A stretch of 64,000 bases of DNA from Neckera pumila (Eukaryota > Streptophyta > Bryopsida > Hypnales > Neckeraceae), in NCBI GenBank assembly GCA_963969595.1, contig OZ018411.1, positions 3,412,501 to 3,476,500 of the forward strand, read 5' to 3'. The position numbers were made by a program, and so were the translations under genes. Within the stretch, counting starts at the first letter, position 1. The number at the start of each line of letters is the position of its first letter. Positions 48,395-59,221 of the stretch are shown here, piece by piece. The notes below the pieces were generated by a model, which worked only from the letters and a program-made list of their open reading frames with translations, was not told where the DNA came from and ran no database searches.

Positions 48395-51309
48395 TCAGCA
48401 TACTTTCATGAGAGGTTGGGAGGCAGGCACACTGGTCCAAGCCAAGAGAGGCTCCCAGTGAGCCCGCACATTCACAGCAGTGCTAACCTTTTTAATAGCC
48501 CACCACAAAAACGGGGTTGCCAAAGCGGCGTACAGACCAATGGCCACTCCTCGCAGTATACCGTTGGAGTAATAAGGGGAAGCCAAAACCAGCAAAGCTC
48601 CCATACCACCAATCCAAGGGGTCAAAACTGGAAGCACAGGAAGCTGAAACAGGTTGATGACGACAGTCAGCAGGGAGAGTGAGCCCAGAAGAAACACACC
48701 CCAGCCCATGAAGGGATGTACTGTTGAGGGGATCATGAAGGCAGGCACCAAGAAACTTCCTGCTACTAAGGCCAGCACTAGGAGTTTTAAAGCCCAGGGG
48801 TACCGCAGTTTCTTCTCGGCACAAGGGCCTCGGCCAAAGCACGACTTCATGGAGTTTTTCTCAGCGACCGCACATCTATGCCGAATGATCATCGCCAAGA
48901 GCATGGTGACGATGTAGAATAAGCTCTCGCCAATTGCAACCGGTATCTCGGTATCATATCTGCAGAACAATATATTAACACACCAATGTAAGTGAATGTC
49001 GTCCTTGGTCACTCTAACAATGCACGGCCCGAGTTTCACATCGTTTCGCAAATTCAAATGATATGAAACTTCCTACAGGAGAGTTTGAACACTTCCACAA
49101 GAACACTGGTTCAAGAATCATGTATTTCTTGTGATTTTTAATGCGATTAGTGATCAACGCTTCATTTTCACTACACAGTAATTCTCACTTGCATAGAGAG
49201 TGGATTTGTTGTTGAAAGCTTCGAAAACTTCCTTTACATGAGGGTTGAAAACAGTAACAATGGCTCAAGACTCGTGTCGATCTTGTGATTCACGATGCAT
49301 TTAGCGATGAATGTCAAAAAAGTTATTAGAAACAACTGGTTCCCTTTCACCACACTTGCCTAAGGAGAACTATAGAAGTATGAGGTCAATGGCATGTCTA
49401 TCCTATATAAACTATAAAGATACTTGAGCAAAAGACTACTCACAAAGACCCCAAATGTTTGTGGAAAAAATTGCAGACCGGGAATCGTTGAAAAGCAATA
49501 GTACTCACCCTATGGTTGCTACGCGCTTTTCATGCCATGAAAGTCCCAAAGGCAGTGTAGGCCACGACCACCAATACCATGGCTTCAACATGGGAACACT
49601 GGGGAATGTGATGACGCTGTTAGGACCACAAGGAATGCGCCATTTCAGCTTCAAATCTGCGATTTACAACGCAATTCATCTGTTGTCAGTTACCGGAGCA
49701 ATTCAAGGGTTGCAACCTCGTAGGACAAGGAAGACCCTAAAATCCAGTCTTCAAACTTGGCTAAAACCCTTAGAACAGTGAGCTCTATTTCATATGAAAA
49801 ATAGGTCCAAAGGCACCTGTGATGAGAACAAGAAGAAACTAGCAAAATATTTGCAAATACAAACTCTGAAAACTGATATAAATTTCTACAAACTATTGAC
49901 ATATGCACTTACAGAAGAAGGAAGCATCCATCTGGTATCCAAGAGGGAGTCGGAAATGCCCGTTCAGCCTTGAACCGTCTGCAGGAGGGTGAAACATGCG
50001 TTGATCTAAAAGATCACTGAAGTGACTTCCCAAAAAACCTTGATCACATCCATCCCTGTTCTCCTTCCCGTTTGTAATATCATGCATCATAGCACGGAAA
50101 GTTTCATTTGATGGCTGCAGACCACGACAAAAACAGAAAACGTAAGAATGTAAACTCAACAATCCCTCGTAGAAAAAGCACCCCAGAGGAACTCTGAGAA
50201 ACCTAGCCAAGGTTTACAGTAGCCATTGCTTAAATGGCGTTACAATTGGCAACGCTTACATTAGGAACTACCTTACATCAAATTACAATTGACAGAGGCT
50301 AACGCAGCTAGGTTTCTAAAAAGGATCTTTCTAATAATAGGCTATTGTCTATTCTCTTCTCCTTTATGTTCCGGACGTCATGCATCATAATACCGTATTG
50401 AGAGTTTCATTCGATGGTTGCAGAGTATGACAACAACAGCAACATAAGAATGAACACTCGATAACAGAAAATCCACAAAGAGACACATCTAGCTGCATTA
50501 CAATTACAAGGGTTCTCTTGGAATATCTTTGAAAAGCTTGCCTGTAGGACAAAGAGACCCGTATGGAAAATGCAGGGATTGATGAACACAGCACAAAACT
50601 GGCCGCATTGAAAAAGCTCGTCCGGCTTGCGGAGAAACAAATTGTCGACATCCAGCATGACAACGCGCTCATATTCCATCAGGTTCCACGCGTAAATCTT
50701 GTTCAAAGTGAATTCGAACCGCTTTTCAAAGTTATGATTCGCATGGTAAGGGTTGTGAATGTCGTCCACCACTACAACCTTCGCCCCTTCGTCACGCCTG
50801 CAACACCAAATTCGTATCATAAGTTGCACACTAGACACAAATTCGAATCACGTTGTTACAAGAAAACCTGCAACATCGAATTTGTAATATAAGTTTGCAC
50901 ATGAAGCATAAAATCAAATCAAGTTGTCACACAAAAGCCTGCAACACCGAATTTGTACTATAAGTTGCACATGACGCACAAATTTGTATCATGTTGTTAC
51001 ACAAAAGCAAGCATCAAAGAGAATGGGATGTATGGCGTACATAGTTTTCTGCCAATGCGGGGGCACGCTTGCTGAGGCGATGACCACGAGATCGGCGTCA
51101 ACTTGGAGCTGCACCAGCGAGCCCAACATGACGCGCGTCGCGGTGTAAAATTCGTAATCACGAGGTGTGCCCATGTACATCATAGTCGCGTAAGCATTTT
51201 TCCTCTGTTGCTGCGTCCCTTTCACAGGCCCGTAAGTATCGCCTGCTTTAACCGAGAGTACAGCTAACAAAACTATGAAAATCATGGAAACCCCCCAAAC
51301 CGGCGCCAT
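48395..51309 (-). CDS. PGSIP7/8-like glycosyltransferase (GT8, glucuronosyltransferase-like)
   Basis: Model: complement(join(48395..48959, 49509..49656, 49913..50114, 50542..50797, 51041..51309)), 479 residues, near the family norm of about 490-500. The ATG at 51309 starts a hydrophobic signal/anchor (APVWGVSMIFIVLLAVLSV). The GT8 core begins YATMMYMGTPRDYEFYTATR; the metal-binding DXD is MLDVDNLFL in exon 2, followed by CAVFINPCIFHTGLFVLQ. Exon 3 gives CDQGFLGSHFSDLLDQ and LPLGYQMDAS; exon 4 gives PCGPNSVITF and KPWYWWSWP; exon 5 supplies multiple membrane spans. This layout matches Arabidopsis PGSIP7/PGSIP8, relatives of the sphingolipid glucuronosyltransferase IPUT1. The exact substrate is not established here. 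The intron between exons 2 and 3 uses a GC donor (CAG|GCAAGC); the others are GT-AG. All phases agree. Confidence 0.95.
50330..50470 (-). repeat. Decayed duplicate of the exon 3 start inside a PGSIP-like intron
   Basis: On the sense strand the true exon 3 border reads GGTCTGCAG|CCATCAAATGAAAC. About 310 bases upstream the intron holds CTCTGCAA|CCATCGAATGAAAC with surrounding similarity over roughly 130 bases, including ATGATGCATGA and GGAGAA. The copy lacks an AG exactly at the border and quickly loses frame, so it is not a usable exon. Confidence 0.7.
50540..50541 (-). other. Non-canonical GC splice donor
   Basis: The coding sequence FVLQ ends CTACAG and the next exon begins CCATCA (PSN), a junction fixed by conservation of the family. 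Immediately after CAG the intron reads GCAAGC, matching the consensus of minor GC-AG introns that use the U2 spliceosome. No GT nearby would keep the frame and the conserved residues. Confidence 0.8.
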
Positions 51310-52537
51310 TGCTCCAATATTCTTCACTCGCCAATTTCAGCTTCAAAATCCAAAGATCCTACTGCACTTTTGGCTGGGCAAAATCTTGTGAAATGTAGCC
51401 AAGAAACAGAGAAATGAACGCTGATTTGTAAGAGACTTCCAAGATTTGAAGACAAGCTCCTCGTAATCCTTGCTTAAAATCGGATCGTGTTGAGAATAGG
51501 AAACACGGGAAGGGAAGGAGAGACTCCCAACGAACTGGAGGGGGTTTGCGGAAGCAGCAAGTCTGCATTTCATAGCCACTACAAAGATATCATTTGAAAC
51601 CCCCGAACCGAATAATAAACGGGATCAAAAGTGCCGCCCAAGAGGTTCGAGCGGGTCGTCCCAACAATGCGAAGAAAGAGGTCAAAAATGAAAGACCAGA
51701 CACTCACTCCTGCATGTGATGCGACTCACAAAAACAGGGCTCTCTCTCGTCAACGGGAGACTCCAAGACGCGTGAACTGGAAACCTGACCCAAGCTTCAA
51801 CTCACGTGAAAGAAAAAAATTGGCTGCAAACGGACACCAAGTAACTTACGCGGAACAAGCGCGCACGAAAACCAAGACACGACAATGCAATGAAATTGCT
51901 GAAAGTTGCAGTTCAAGAAAAATCTTGGGACAGCTCTAGAGAAAAACTCTACGGCAAAATCAAGAGAGAAATCTGCATCCCATGGACTCATCACCGAGAT
52001 GGGAGGCGAAACGAAGAAACAGCATCGCACTGTTCAAGAGGGAAGCAACGAACCCAACAAAAATCCAAGAAAACCATGAAAATTGCAGGAAAATTCAGAA
52101 AATTGCGTAGGAAAATTCAGGAAAAATTCAGAAAAAATCTGTGTTGCTAGATCTTACCAGATTGGGAGGTGAAGAGGCGATCGGGGGATTGCCTTGAAAA
52201 GAATGGCGCGGATTGTTGTGGGAAGGCGCGCACGGCAAGTGGCCTGGAGGTATCCGGACCAGAGGCGTCGGCACGGGGCGGCTGTGGGTCCCCAATGTAC
52301 GGGTGTGGGTACCCGTGATCCACGTCCACGTGGGCAAATGGTGTCTAGCTGGAATCTTTCTGGTTTTCCACGTCGGTATGGAGGCCGGGTGCGGACGTGA
52401 CTGGACTTCTGAGTTGGACTCCTGAGTTTTGGATTCCTCGAATGTGCTCAGGATAAGCCAAGCCGTCACTGTTCATCCGAAAATATCCGTCCGGCATGTT
52501 ACAGTAGTTTGACTTCCAATGATTTTTTTGCAATTTT
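51310..52537 (-). promoter_or_regulatory. Upstream region of the PGSIP-like gene, GC-rich island at 52.15-52.45 kb
   Basis: No gene is supported; overlapping open frames on both strands are composition artefacts. A GC-rich island at about 52150-52450 contains a G-box core CACGTG at 52327-52332 in CCACGTGGG context. CACGTG also occurs near 51803. G-boxes bind bZIP and bHLH factors in plants; a role here is inferred from position only. Confidence 0.35.
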
Positions 52538-52617
52538 TTAACCCCTCACCGCCTAGAATATCTCAGAATGTATTGAAAAGGAGACATATTTTGTCCTCTT
52601 AGGCTGTGAGGGGTTAA
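52538..52617. mobile_element. Tiny (80-bp) TTAACCCCTCAC inverted-repeat element
   Basis: The left end TTAACCCCTCACCGCCTAG and the complement of the right end TTAACCCCTCACAGCCTAAG are near-perfect inverted repeats enclosing about 40 bases. A solitary similar end, TTAACCCCTCACTGCC, occurs at about 10001. Confidence 0.7.
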
Positions 52618-52842
52618 GCCAATGATTCATACGGTAATGAAAAGGGATGATTTCTAAGGTCATTTGTTCATCCTTCAAAAGTTAAAGTAGCTCCCCATTT
52701 GTTCAAAAAAAAAAAAAAATTAAAGTAAGAGGTTCATAAATCGCCCATTTAAGCTTACCTATCTCACCAATGACAATAATAGATATTTCAAGGAGCATGT
52801 AACTCACTTTTAGAAAGGAGACACATTTAGAATCCGGTCTAT

Positions 52843-54136
52843 TTAATCCCTAAAGGACCATTGTCCCTTCGGGGGACAAATGGGTTTTTGGGCAGGTACC
52901 TACAGGCTGAATTATTGTTGTGATATTTTGAAACTTTTTTTGAAGATAGAAAAATTGCAAAGCTTCACGAGAATATAATTTTTTTTCAATCGGTGCCTGG
53001 GAAAAAAATTATGCCCAAATGAGCTCAAAACAGGGGACTGGGGGCAGCCTAAAATTTTTTGCAATTAAATTTTTAAATTTTTAAATTTTTTTTTTTCTTA
53101 TAGATTATATTTTGTCTATCTAGGAATCTTTGATTCATTTCATTTGGATTTGTTATGAGAAAGTTATGGACAATCTTGTTTTTCGGGCACTTAGAATATC
53201 TTCCTGAAAAAAATGACTTGTAGGATTCATTTCTGAATGCAATTTTTACAATCTTTCAAAAAAAAAGTTCCACAAGGTTTAGTTTTTTTGCTAGAACAAT
53301 CTCACCATTGGGATTAGTGATTTTTAATTCCATACAAAAGATATTAATATTTTAGATTTTCCTTCTATCTTGTACCTACTTCTACTTAACAATTTTTTTT
53401 AATAATGAAAATTAATTTTTTTTGGATTTTTTTTTCCCCCTAGACTCTCAACTTAACTAGTGTGGCCCTGTGCCGTTGGCCCAATTTTCATCTACTCCTG
53501 GTTCCACTCTTGGTTCTACTTCCGATTCTACTCCTAGTTCTACTCCCGGTTCCACTCCCAGTACCAAGAACGCTACCAAAATCAAAGTAAAAGTAATTTT
53601 CTAATTTTTTAATCAATAAATACTTTGAAATTCAATAACTTTTGCACCACCGCTCCAAACGCCACGAAACCAAGTCGGTGCACCCCTCCTCGGCAAGAGC
53701 TTTCTGATGGTACCAAGCACGTGGCCAGGGGACGCACGGTCAGGAAGTTGTCCACGCTACAAATAAAACAAAACAAACAAACAAACAAACAAACAAACAA
53801 ACAAACTCATTTAAGGTATTGATTCTCTACTATAAAGATTAAAAGCTCAAAATTCTATAGTGCAAAAATTAAAGTTAAAAATGTTCAAATTCATAAAATC
53901 TAGTCCAGCAATGTGCTGAAAAACTTCTTTTTTTTACTTTAAACACAGATATCTTGCAATCTGTACAGTCAAAAATTCTGAAACTTTTTCCACACATTGT
54001 CATACTAGTTAGGTATAAGATCCTACGGTTAGATGTGAAAGAAAAAACAATTTTCAATTTTGTTACTCTTTGCTATAGAAATGGCAGTTTTGAGAGTTTT
54101 TTGGCAGGAAAAAGGCCTTGGTCCTTTAGGGGTTAA
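52843..54136 (+). mobile_element. TTAACCCCTAAAGG-family TIR element, copy E3, with a 0.36-kb insertion
   Basis: The ends read TTAATCCCTAAAGGACC and GGTCCTTTAGGGGTTAA. It is colinear with E2 and inverted relative to E1. Compared with E1 it carries an extra block at about 53456-53818 between CAACTTA and GATTCTCTACTATAAAG. Near the left end TTGTCCCTTCGGGGGACAA repeats the family's internal palindrome. Confidence 0.7.
53456..53818. other. Foreign block inside element E3, with 12-bp repeats and (AAAC)n
   Basis: The block is absent from E1 and E2. At 53491-53563 six 12-bp units of the CTACTCCTGGTT type follow one another; in one frame they read as four-residue Ser-Thr-Pro-Gly/Ser repeats. At 53760-53806 there is an (AAAC)n run. 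No target duplication was identified, so it may be a captured host fragment or a nested transposon. Confidence 0.5.
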
Positions 54137-54646
54137 GGACCTCCAACCTTAGTAAATTATATTTTTTATTTGTCCATATCCTTTTAATTCATTAATTTTT
54201 AAAATTTAAATAACAAAAATTGTACCATGAAAGTGTAAAAGTCTTTAACATTAAAAAAGAATTGGGTTGTTGTAATGAATATTGATGAAATTGAGAAGTA
54301 AAGTAGAACCACCCATAAGTGACCAAATAAGGAATTCCGACATGATCTAGAACAACGCAAGGCAAAACAAATATTTTCAGAGGTACATCTATAGAAATCA
54401 CGGGGATTGCAAAAAATTTGGTAATTTTATCGCTTCAGCTGAAATTACTATGAATTTTTTAAAGCCAAAAGTTGACCTTGACCTATGTTCAATGTATAGA
54501 GTCTTTCAATTCTGATAATTTAAGAGACTATCTCTTGTTCATTTTGGCACTCCAAACCAAACACTTGTGTTGAGACAAGGATGGTGGAATTGATGTTTGG
54601 AAATCAAGACGTAATAGTTGGAAATGAGTGCTAGCTTTTCTCGCAT
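54137..54646. other. Intergenic sequence, nothing recognised
   Basis: AT-rich, without open frames or repeat borders that I can support. Confidence 0.4.
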
Positions 54647-55364
54647 TTAACCCCCAAACATTGCCGGCACCATTGTGTGGCTTACAGATGATAAATATAA
54701 AAACTAGAAAGTGTTTGAAAGAGTTTTTTCATGCGGTTTTTTCTTTTTGACTTTTCATGTTGGATTATGAAAGTATCCAATTCAAGTCTTCCAAGTGTTT
54801 GTCTTCACGTTAATGAGAAGTTAGTAAAAAAATGGATCATGAAAATATGCTATTTTAGTGTATTTTGGGAAGTTGTTGCTACTTGCTCTAAGTCTGAAAT
54901 TTCTCCACAAAAATGATATTTTTCGGAGTTTGAGTCCAATTAACAATAAGAAGGCCATTTCTTCTAATTTCTACTCCAATTTGAATTTTGAAAAAATTCA
55001 CAATATTGAATATTTTATTGCAATTTGAACTTTGGATGTATTTTCAATGTCTATTATTTTCTAATTATAGAATGAAACGGAAATGGAGATTACACAATGA
55101 TGTTTGTCATTGTATTATACCTACATGGTGAAATTTTCAGATTTTTTGAAATAATCTTCTATTTGATGTGATTTTTCTTCACTTTTTCTTAAAAAATTCT
55201 CAAAAAAATCTAAATTTTTTGTGACGTAAAAAGACATGTAATTTCAACTCTAAAAAATAAATATGAAATTTTCCATACATATCTAATTGTAAAATGGTAG
55301 CAAACTGAGTGATGAGTAGTAAGGCTCGAAATCAATGGTCATAGGTCTATCACTTAAAGGTTAA
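54647..55364 (+). repeat. Dispersed repeat of about 0.72 kb, copy 2 of 3
   Basis: Colinear with 1591-2330 over most of its length; landmarks are TTTTTGACTTTTCATGTTGG, GTGTTTGTCTTCACGTT and GAAATCAATGGTCATAGG. In this copy the ends read TTAACCCCCAAACATTGCCG and CTTAAAGGTTAA, linking this family to the TTAACCCC ends seen elsewhere. Confidence 0.65.
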
Positions 55365-55419
55365 AAAACCCTATTGAATGATGATGGGGCGGTGGTTATT
55401 GATCCTGTTTTTTGAGCTG

Positions 55420-56190
55420 CCTATTCTCAAATTTTGAGTTTTTTTAACCCCTAAAGGACCAAGCTACGTTTTTTGGCAACATAGCAGTTTTGGGCAGCTC
55501 ACTACGAATGGAGTTTGTGTTTATTTTCTTTGAAAATTTTATACAATTTACATGTGCCCGAGGAGTGGCTTTAAGGCCCAACCATTTTCATAACTTTTGA
55601 CTACATAGTTAAAAAGTTATTGCATGATATGTAATTTTCATTGGTTGGCGGGCCGCCCGGGCAGCTCCAAAAACTTCTTTAAAAATTATTTAAAAAATAA
55701 ATAAAAATATGAAAAATTGGTCCTTTAGATTTATATAGAAGTGTGAAGCTTTTAATCATTCAATTTGGATCTAAGAGTCAAAAGTTATGAGGAGTTTTAG
55801 TTTGTGGGTAGGTATGGTTTTGAAAGACTCCATACCTACCCACAAACTAAAACTCTTCATAACTTTTGACTCATATATTTAAATCTAAAGAACCAATTTC
55901 AAATTTTAATTTTTTAAAGAAGTTTTTTGAGCTGCCCTAACAGCCCGCCGACCAATGAAAATTACATATCATGCAATAACTTTTTAACTATATAATCAAA
56001 AGTTTTGAAAATTGTTGGGCCTTAAAGCCACCCCTTGGGCACACGTAAGTTGTGTAAAATTTCAAAGAAAAAAATTAGAATTTCTTTTTGTAGTGAGCTG
56101 CCCAAAATTGCTATGTTGCCAAATAACGCAGCTTGGTCCTTTAGGGGTTAAAAAAACTCAAAATCCGAGAATAGGCAGCTCAAAAAATAG
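55420..56190. repeat. Large foldback element, arms of about 370-400 bp
   Basis: The two arms are imperfect inverted copies around a centre at about 55819-55830 (TTTTGAAAGACT), where GTGGGTAGGTATGG faces CCATACCTACCCAC. Both outer parts contain AACCCCTAAAGGACCAAGC or its complement, with a further matching segment outside it (TTTTTTGAGCTGCCTATTCT). The left arm has about 40 extra bases. It would form a long hairpin if transcribed. Confidence 0.85.
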
Positions 56191-57429
56191 GGGCAGCAAC
56201 CTATCATTAGGGACTAAAGAAAATAATATTTGATATTTTTTTAGGCTTTATTTAGATGATATCTATTTTATAGCATTTGAGATGCAAAACTCCTATGTCA
56301 AGTCTCTAGAATGTGAATTTTGAAACTTTCATCTATATTTCTACAATTGAATTATAATAGTTCATTTTTATAGCAATTTTAAACAATTATATTGTAAAAT
56401 CATAAAATCTAACTAAATAAAATTAGAAAAAATAAATTATGGAAATTAAAATTTGGTAATTTAATTGAAATTACATAAGAATGCAATGGAAGAAAATTGC
56501 ATAATTAAGATTGCATTTGAGATGGGATATTTGTATGGAAAAAAATAGATCCAAGGAGGTAGTCTTTTTTATATACATAGTGAAATACAATGTATTCTAT
56601 CATTGTCTCAATAAATCTCTTTCAATTGCACATGATCCTTTTACATAACATTCTTAAGTTTTAACTAGAATATTTTCAACCTCCTTAGGAACCTAGGCAG
56701 GGTTGCTATTTTGTGAGCATGTGAGCATGAATGTGTGAGCCTATGTATGTGTGAGTATATAATTTCCTAGTGTGGAAATTGATGATGTACCTATGACCAT
56801 GGTTTTTTATTTTATTTTTTATTTTTTGGAAGCAAATGGACAATTTTATGACCCTAGACTTTAAAATAATGACTTCATCTCAGAATGTCGGATGGAAAAA
56901 AGAAAATATAATTAAAATTCTTTTCTTTAGAGGATATTCAAATCATTGGTAGTGAATTTTATTGGAGACTCCCTTGATATGGTTAGATTTCAGGATTTAA
57001 AGGAAAGATATTTATTCCATAAATCACCTTTGAAGTGCATTTTGTCCGTTTTGAGCTATTTATTGATGATGTTAATTTTGCCTATTGAACTGATATCTTC
57101 CAAATGTTGTATAAGGGTTTTAGGTCCAAGCGTTTCTTCTATTGCCTCTAGTACTCCACATTTTCAGTATTTGTGTTGTGTTTTCTTTTGTTATTTTTAG
57201 GGTTTGCAGAAGGTGTCCACCTATTTAGCAATTTCGGGCATGGAATAATTGCATTCAATGAATGCTCAATTCCTAAATCTGAATAAGGATTCGTCATTGC
57301 ACTTCCGTTGTGAAGTCCCGTGACTTAGTCGGCCTTGTGTTTGCGATGGCTCTGTTAGGGTTTCTGAGGATTGCATAAGTTTATGGCATATGGGATTTTT
57401 ATTGCTGAATACCTTCGACTTTTTATGCG
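56191..57429. other. AT-rich intergenic sequence
   Basis: No gene is supported. An isolated transposon-like end GGTTGCTATTTTGTGAGCAT at about 56701 matches the 24147-24374 MITE. Confidence 0.4.
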
Positions 57430-59221
57430 TGGTTGGATTTCGTTGGCAGTGCAATCAAGTATTCAGATGGTTCGCCATCATTTTTGCAATACCTCTTGCC
57501 GAATTTCAGTTCGTCCTACTGTGAGGTGATTTTAATCTCCGTCTGTAAATCGCTTATAAGTGAAGGAATGGATAGGTCTCAGTGGAGAGGATTATTTTTT
57601 CTTCCTTCGATTCAAATAGTTTGTTCGAATGCATGAAGATGAATTCTCTTCTGCACAGCTAGCATGTCTCCAAAGGGAATTGAGTACTAGATCGATGTGT
57701 TTAAGTGTGGTCATGTTTTCCAATGTAATGCAATGCAATGATTGCCGTGGAAATGTTCAGGCCAAACCTTGGGAGTTGTGGAGAATGTGGAAGCTACATA
57801 GATAAGATAACGCACAGTCGTGACCCTTGTGCCACTGGATATTGGTATGTGAGGTGTTGCTGTTCACATTGCTGGATTGCCATATTGTTAGTTTTTACTC
57901 TAAGTTTTTTCCATTTCATTTCCGTCTGCACTCGATGAAGATTAGGTTTCGTGATGTCACCGTGAAATTGTAGTACTGTGGCAATTCCAGGACATACGAG
58001 AGAAGACGGTAGTGAAGTGAAGCCTTTTGTAGATTTCAGTAATGTCCAATTTAATTGCAAAATCAATGACAATTAGAGAAAAATTTGTTCAAACGAGTAT
58101 GTCTTTCATTCCTTTCATAGCGGACTCACAGTGTGCATTGTCGGGATATTTGCCCGTGAATTTCAAGTTCAGAGATGCAGAGTGGAGGACCTCACTTTGC
58201 AATGAGAAGGTGGAGGATCTCGCAGCACGTCGGACGCCTATTTTGAAGTCAATAACAAAGTCAATGCTACTGGTTTTAATGGAGCAATTGTCATCATTTC
58301 TTGTTTTCGCTTCTAGAACGGCAAGTCTTCTGCAGGCTTACAAGAAGAGTTATTCAGTTTGTTGCAGTGTGAATTGTGAACTTTATAGGCGCAGTTGCTA
58401 ATGTCGTCACCAACTCCTCATTTGTCAGAAGTGCATAAAATGGCTTCAGCTTCAAGCAATTAGTGTTGACTACCATCACGTTGTTGTAGACATGCTTGCA
58501 GCGGAGACGTCAATTGCAAGATGTAGAGTCAGAGCTTCTGTGACCCGCAATTCTGAAGCATAGCAACAAGGGATTCAGTTTCTCGGCTTCATACATCTGA
58601 CTAGCAGGTGTTGCAAATCATGTGCACATTTCTATAATAGAGTTCAGCAATTTCAGAGCTTCGGTGTCACATGGAGTAGCTCTCATAGGCGACGAACAAC
58701 AATATAACTGGAAGGAAAGGGCATGCATGTTGTAGTCACTATAGAGAGGGAAGTGACTGTTACTGCCACTTCTCTGGCTACAAAACGTGCGACCAGGACA
58801 TTGGCAGGCAGCGGGGTGGCCGTTTCCACTGTGCCAGATCCTGCTGAGGCCGGGCTGCCCAACTATTGCACTTGCCTGCGTGGACTGCGTGGACTGGAAC
58901 TGTTCACAACACTATTTACATCACGGAAACAGGGCCACCTCCCGTGGTTTGCGTTGAATTCTTCACTGTCCCAGCCCGCGTTTCCCCACGATGACCAGCC
59001 TGACGTTCAAGGGTTGAAATATGAAATTAGGTGCATTTATCTTCCCGTGCCTTGCAACAGCACTTCAACTACAGTACATGGGCGTGCTGGGAATCGAAGG
59101 AACCTTTGACAAGACGAATGTGCTGCGTGAACCTCTTTCTCTTGATGGCCTCTTTCTGAAGGTTGGAGACAAATACTCAGACTTTGTTTTGTTGCTCTTT
59201 CGGGTTAGTCAATACTTGTAA
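57430..59221 (+). other. Exon-like but unrecognised sequence, possibly a decayed gene
   Basis: Base composition is closer to that of exons than the flanks. Plus-strand open stretches occur at 57433-57636, 58042-58401 and 58723-59221. The last shows two overlapping frames, the second reading LQYMGVLGIEGTFDKTN and LDGLFLKVGDKYSDFVLLLF, which looks protein-like. I do not recognise a family, cannot link the pieces by convincing splice sites, and the overlap of frames suggests decay. Confidence 0.25.

Noticed and set aside
48380..49781. Plus-strand frames over the PGSIP-like exons
   Set aside because: They are antisense to conserved, phase-consistent minus-strand exons.
57738..57938. Cysteine-rich open frame that looked like a zinc-binding domain
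   Set aside because: Cysteine spacing matches no zinc-finger pattern I know, and no splice continuity supports it.
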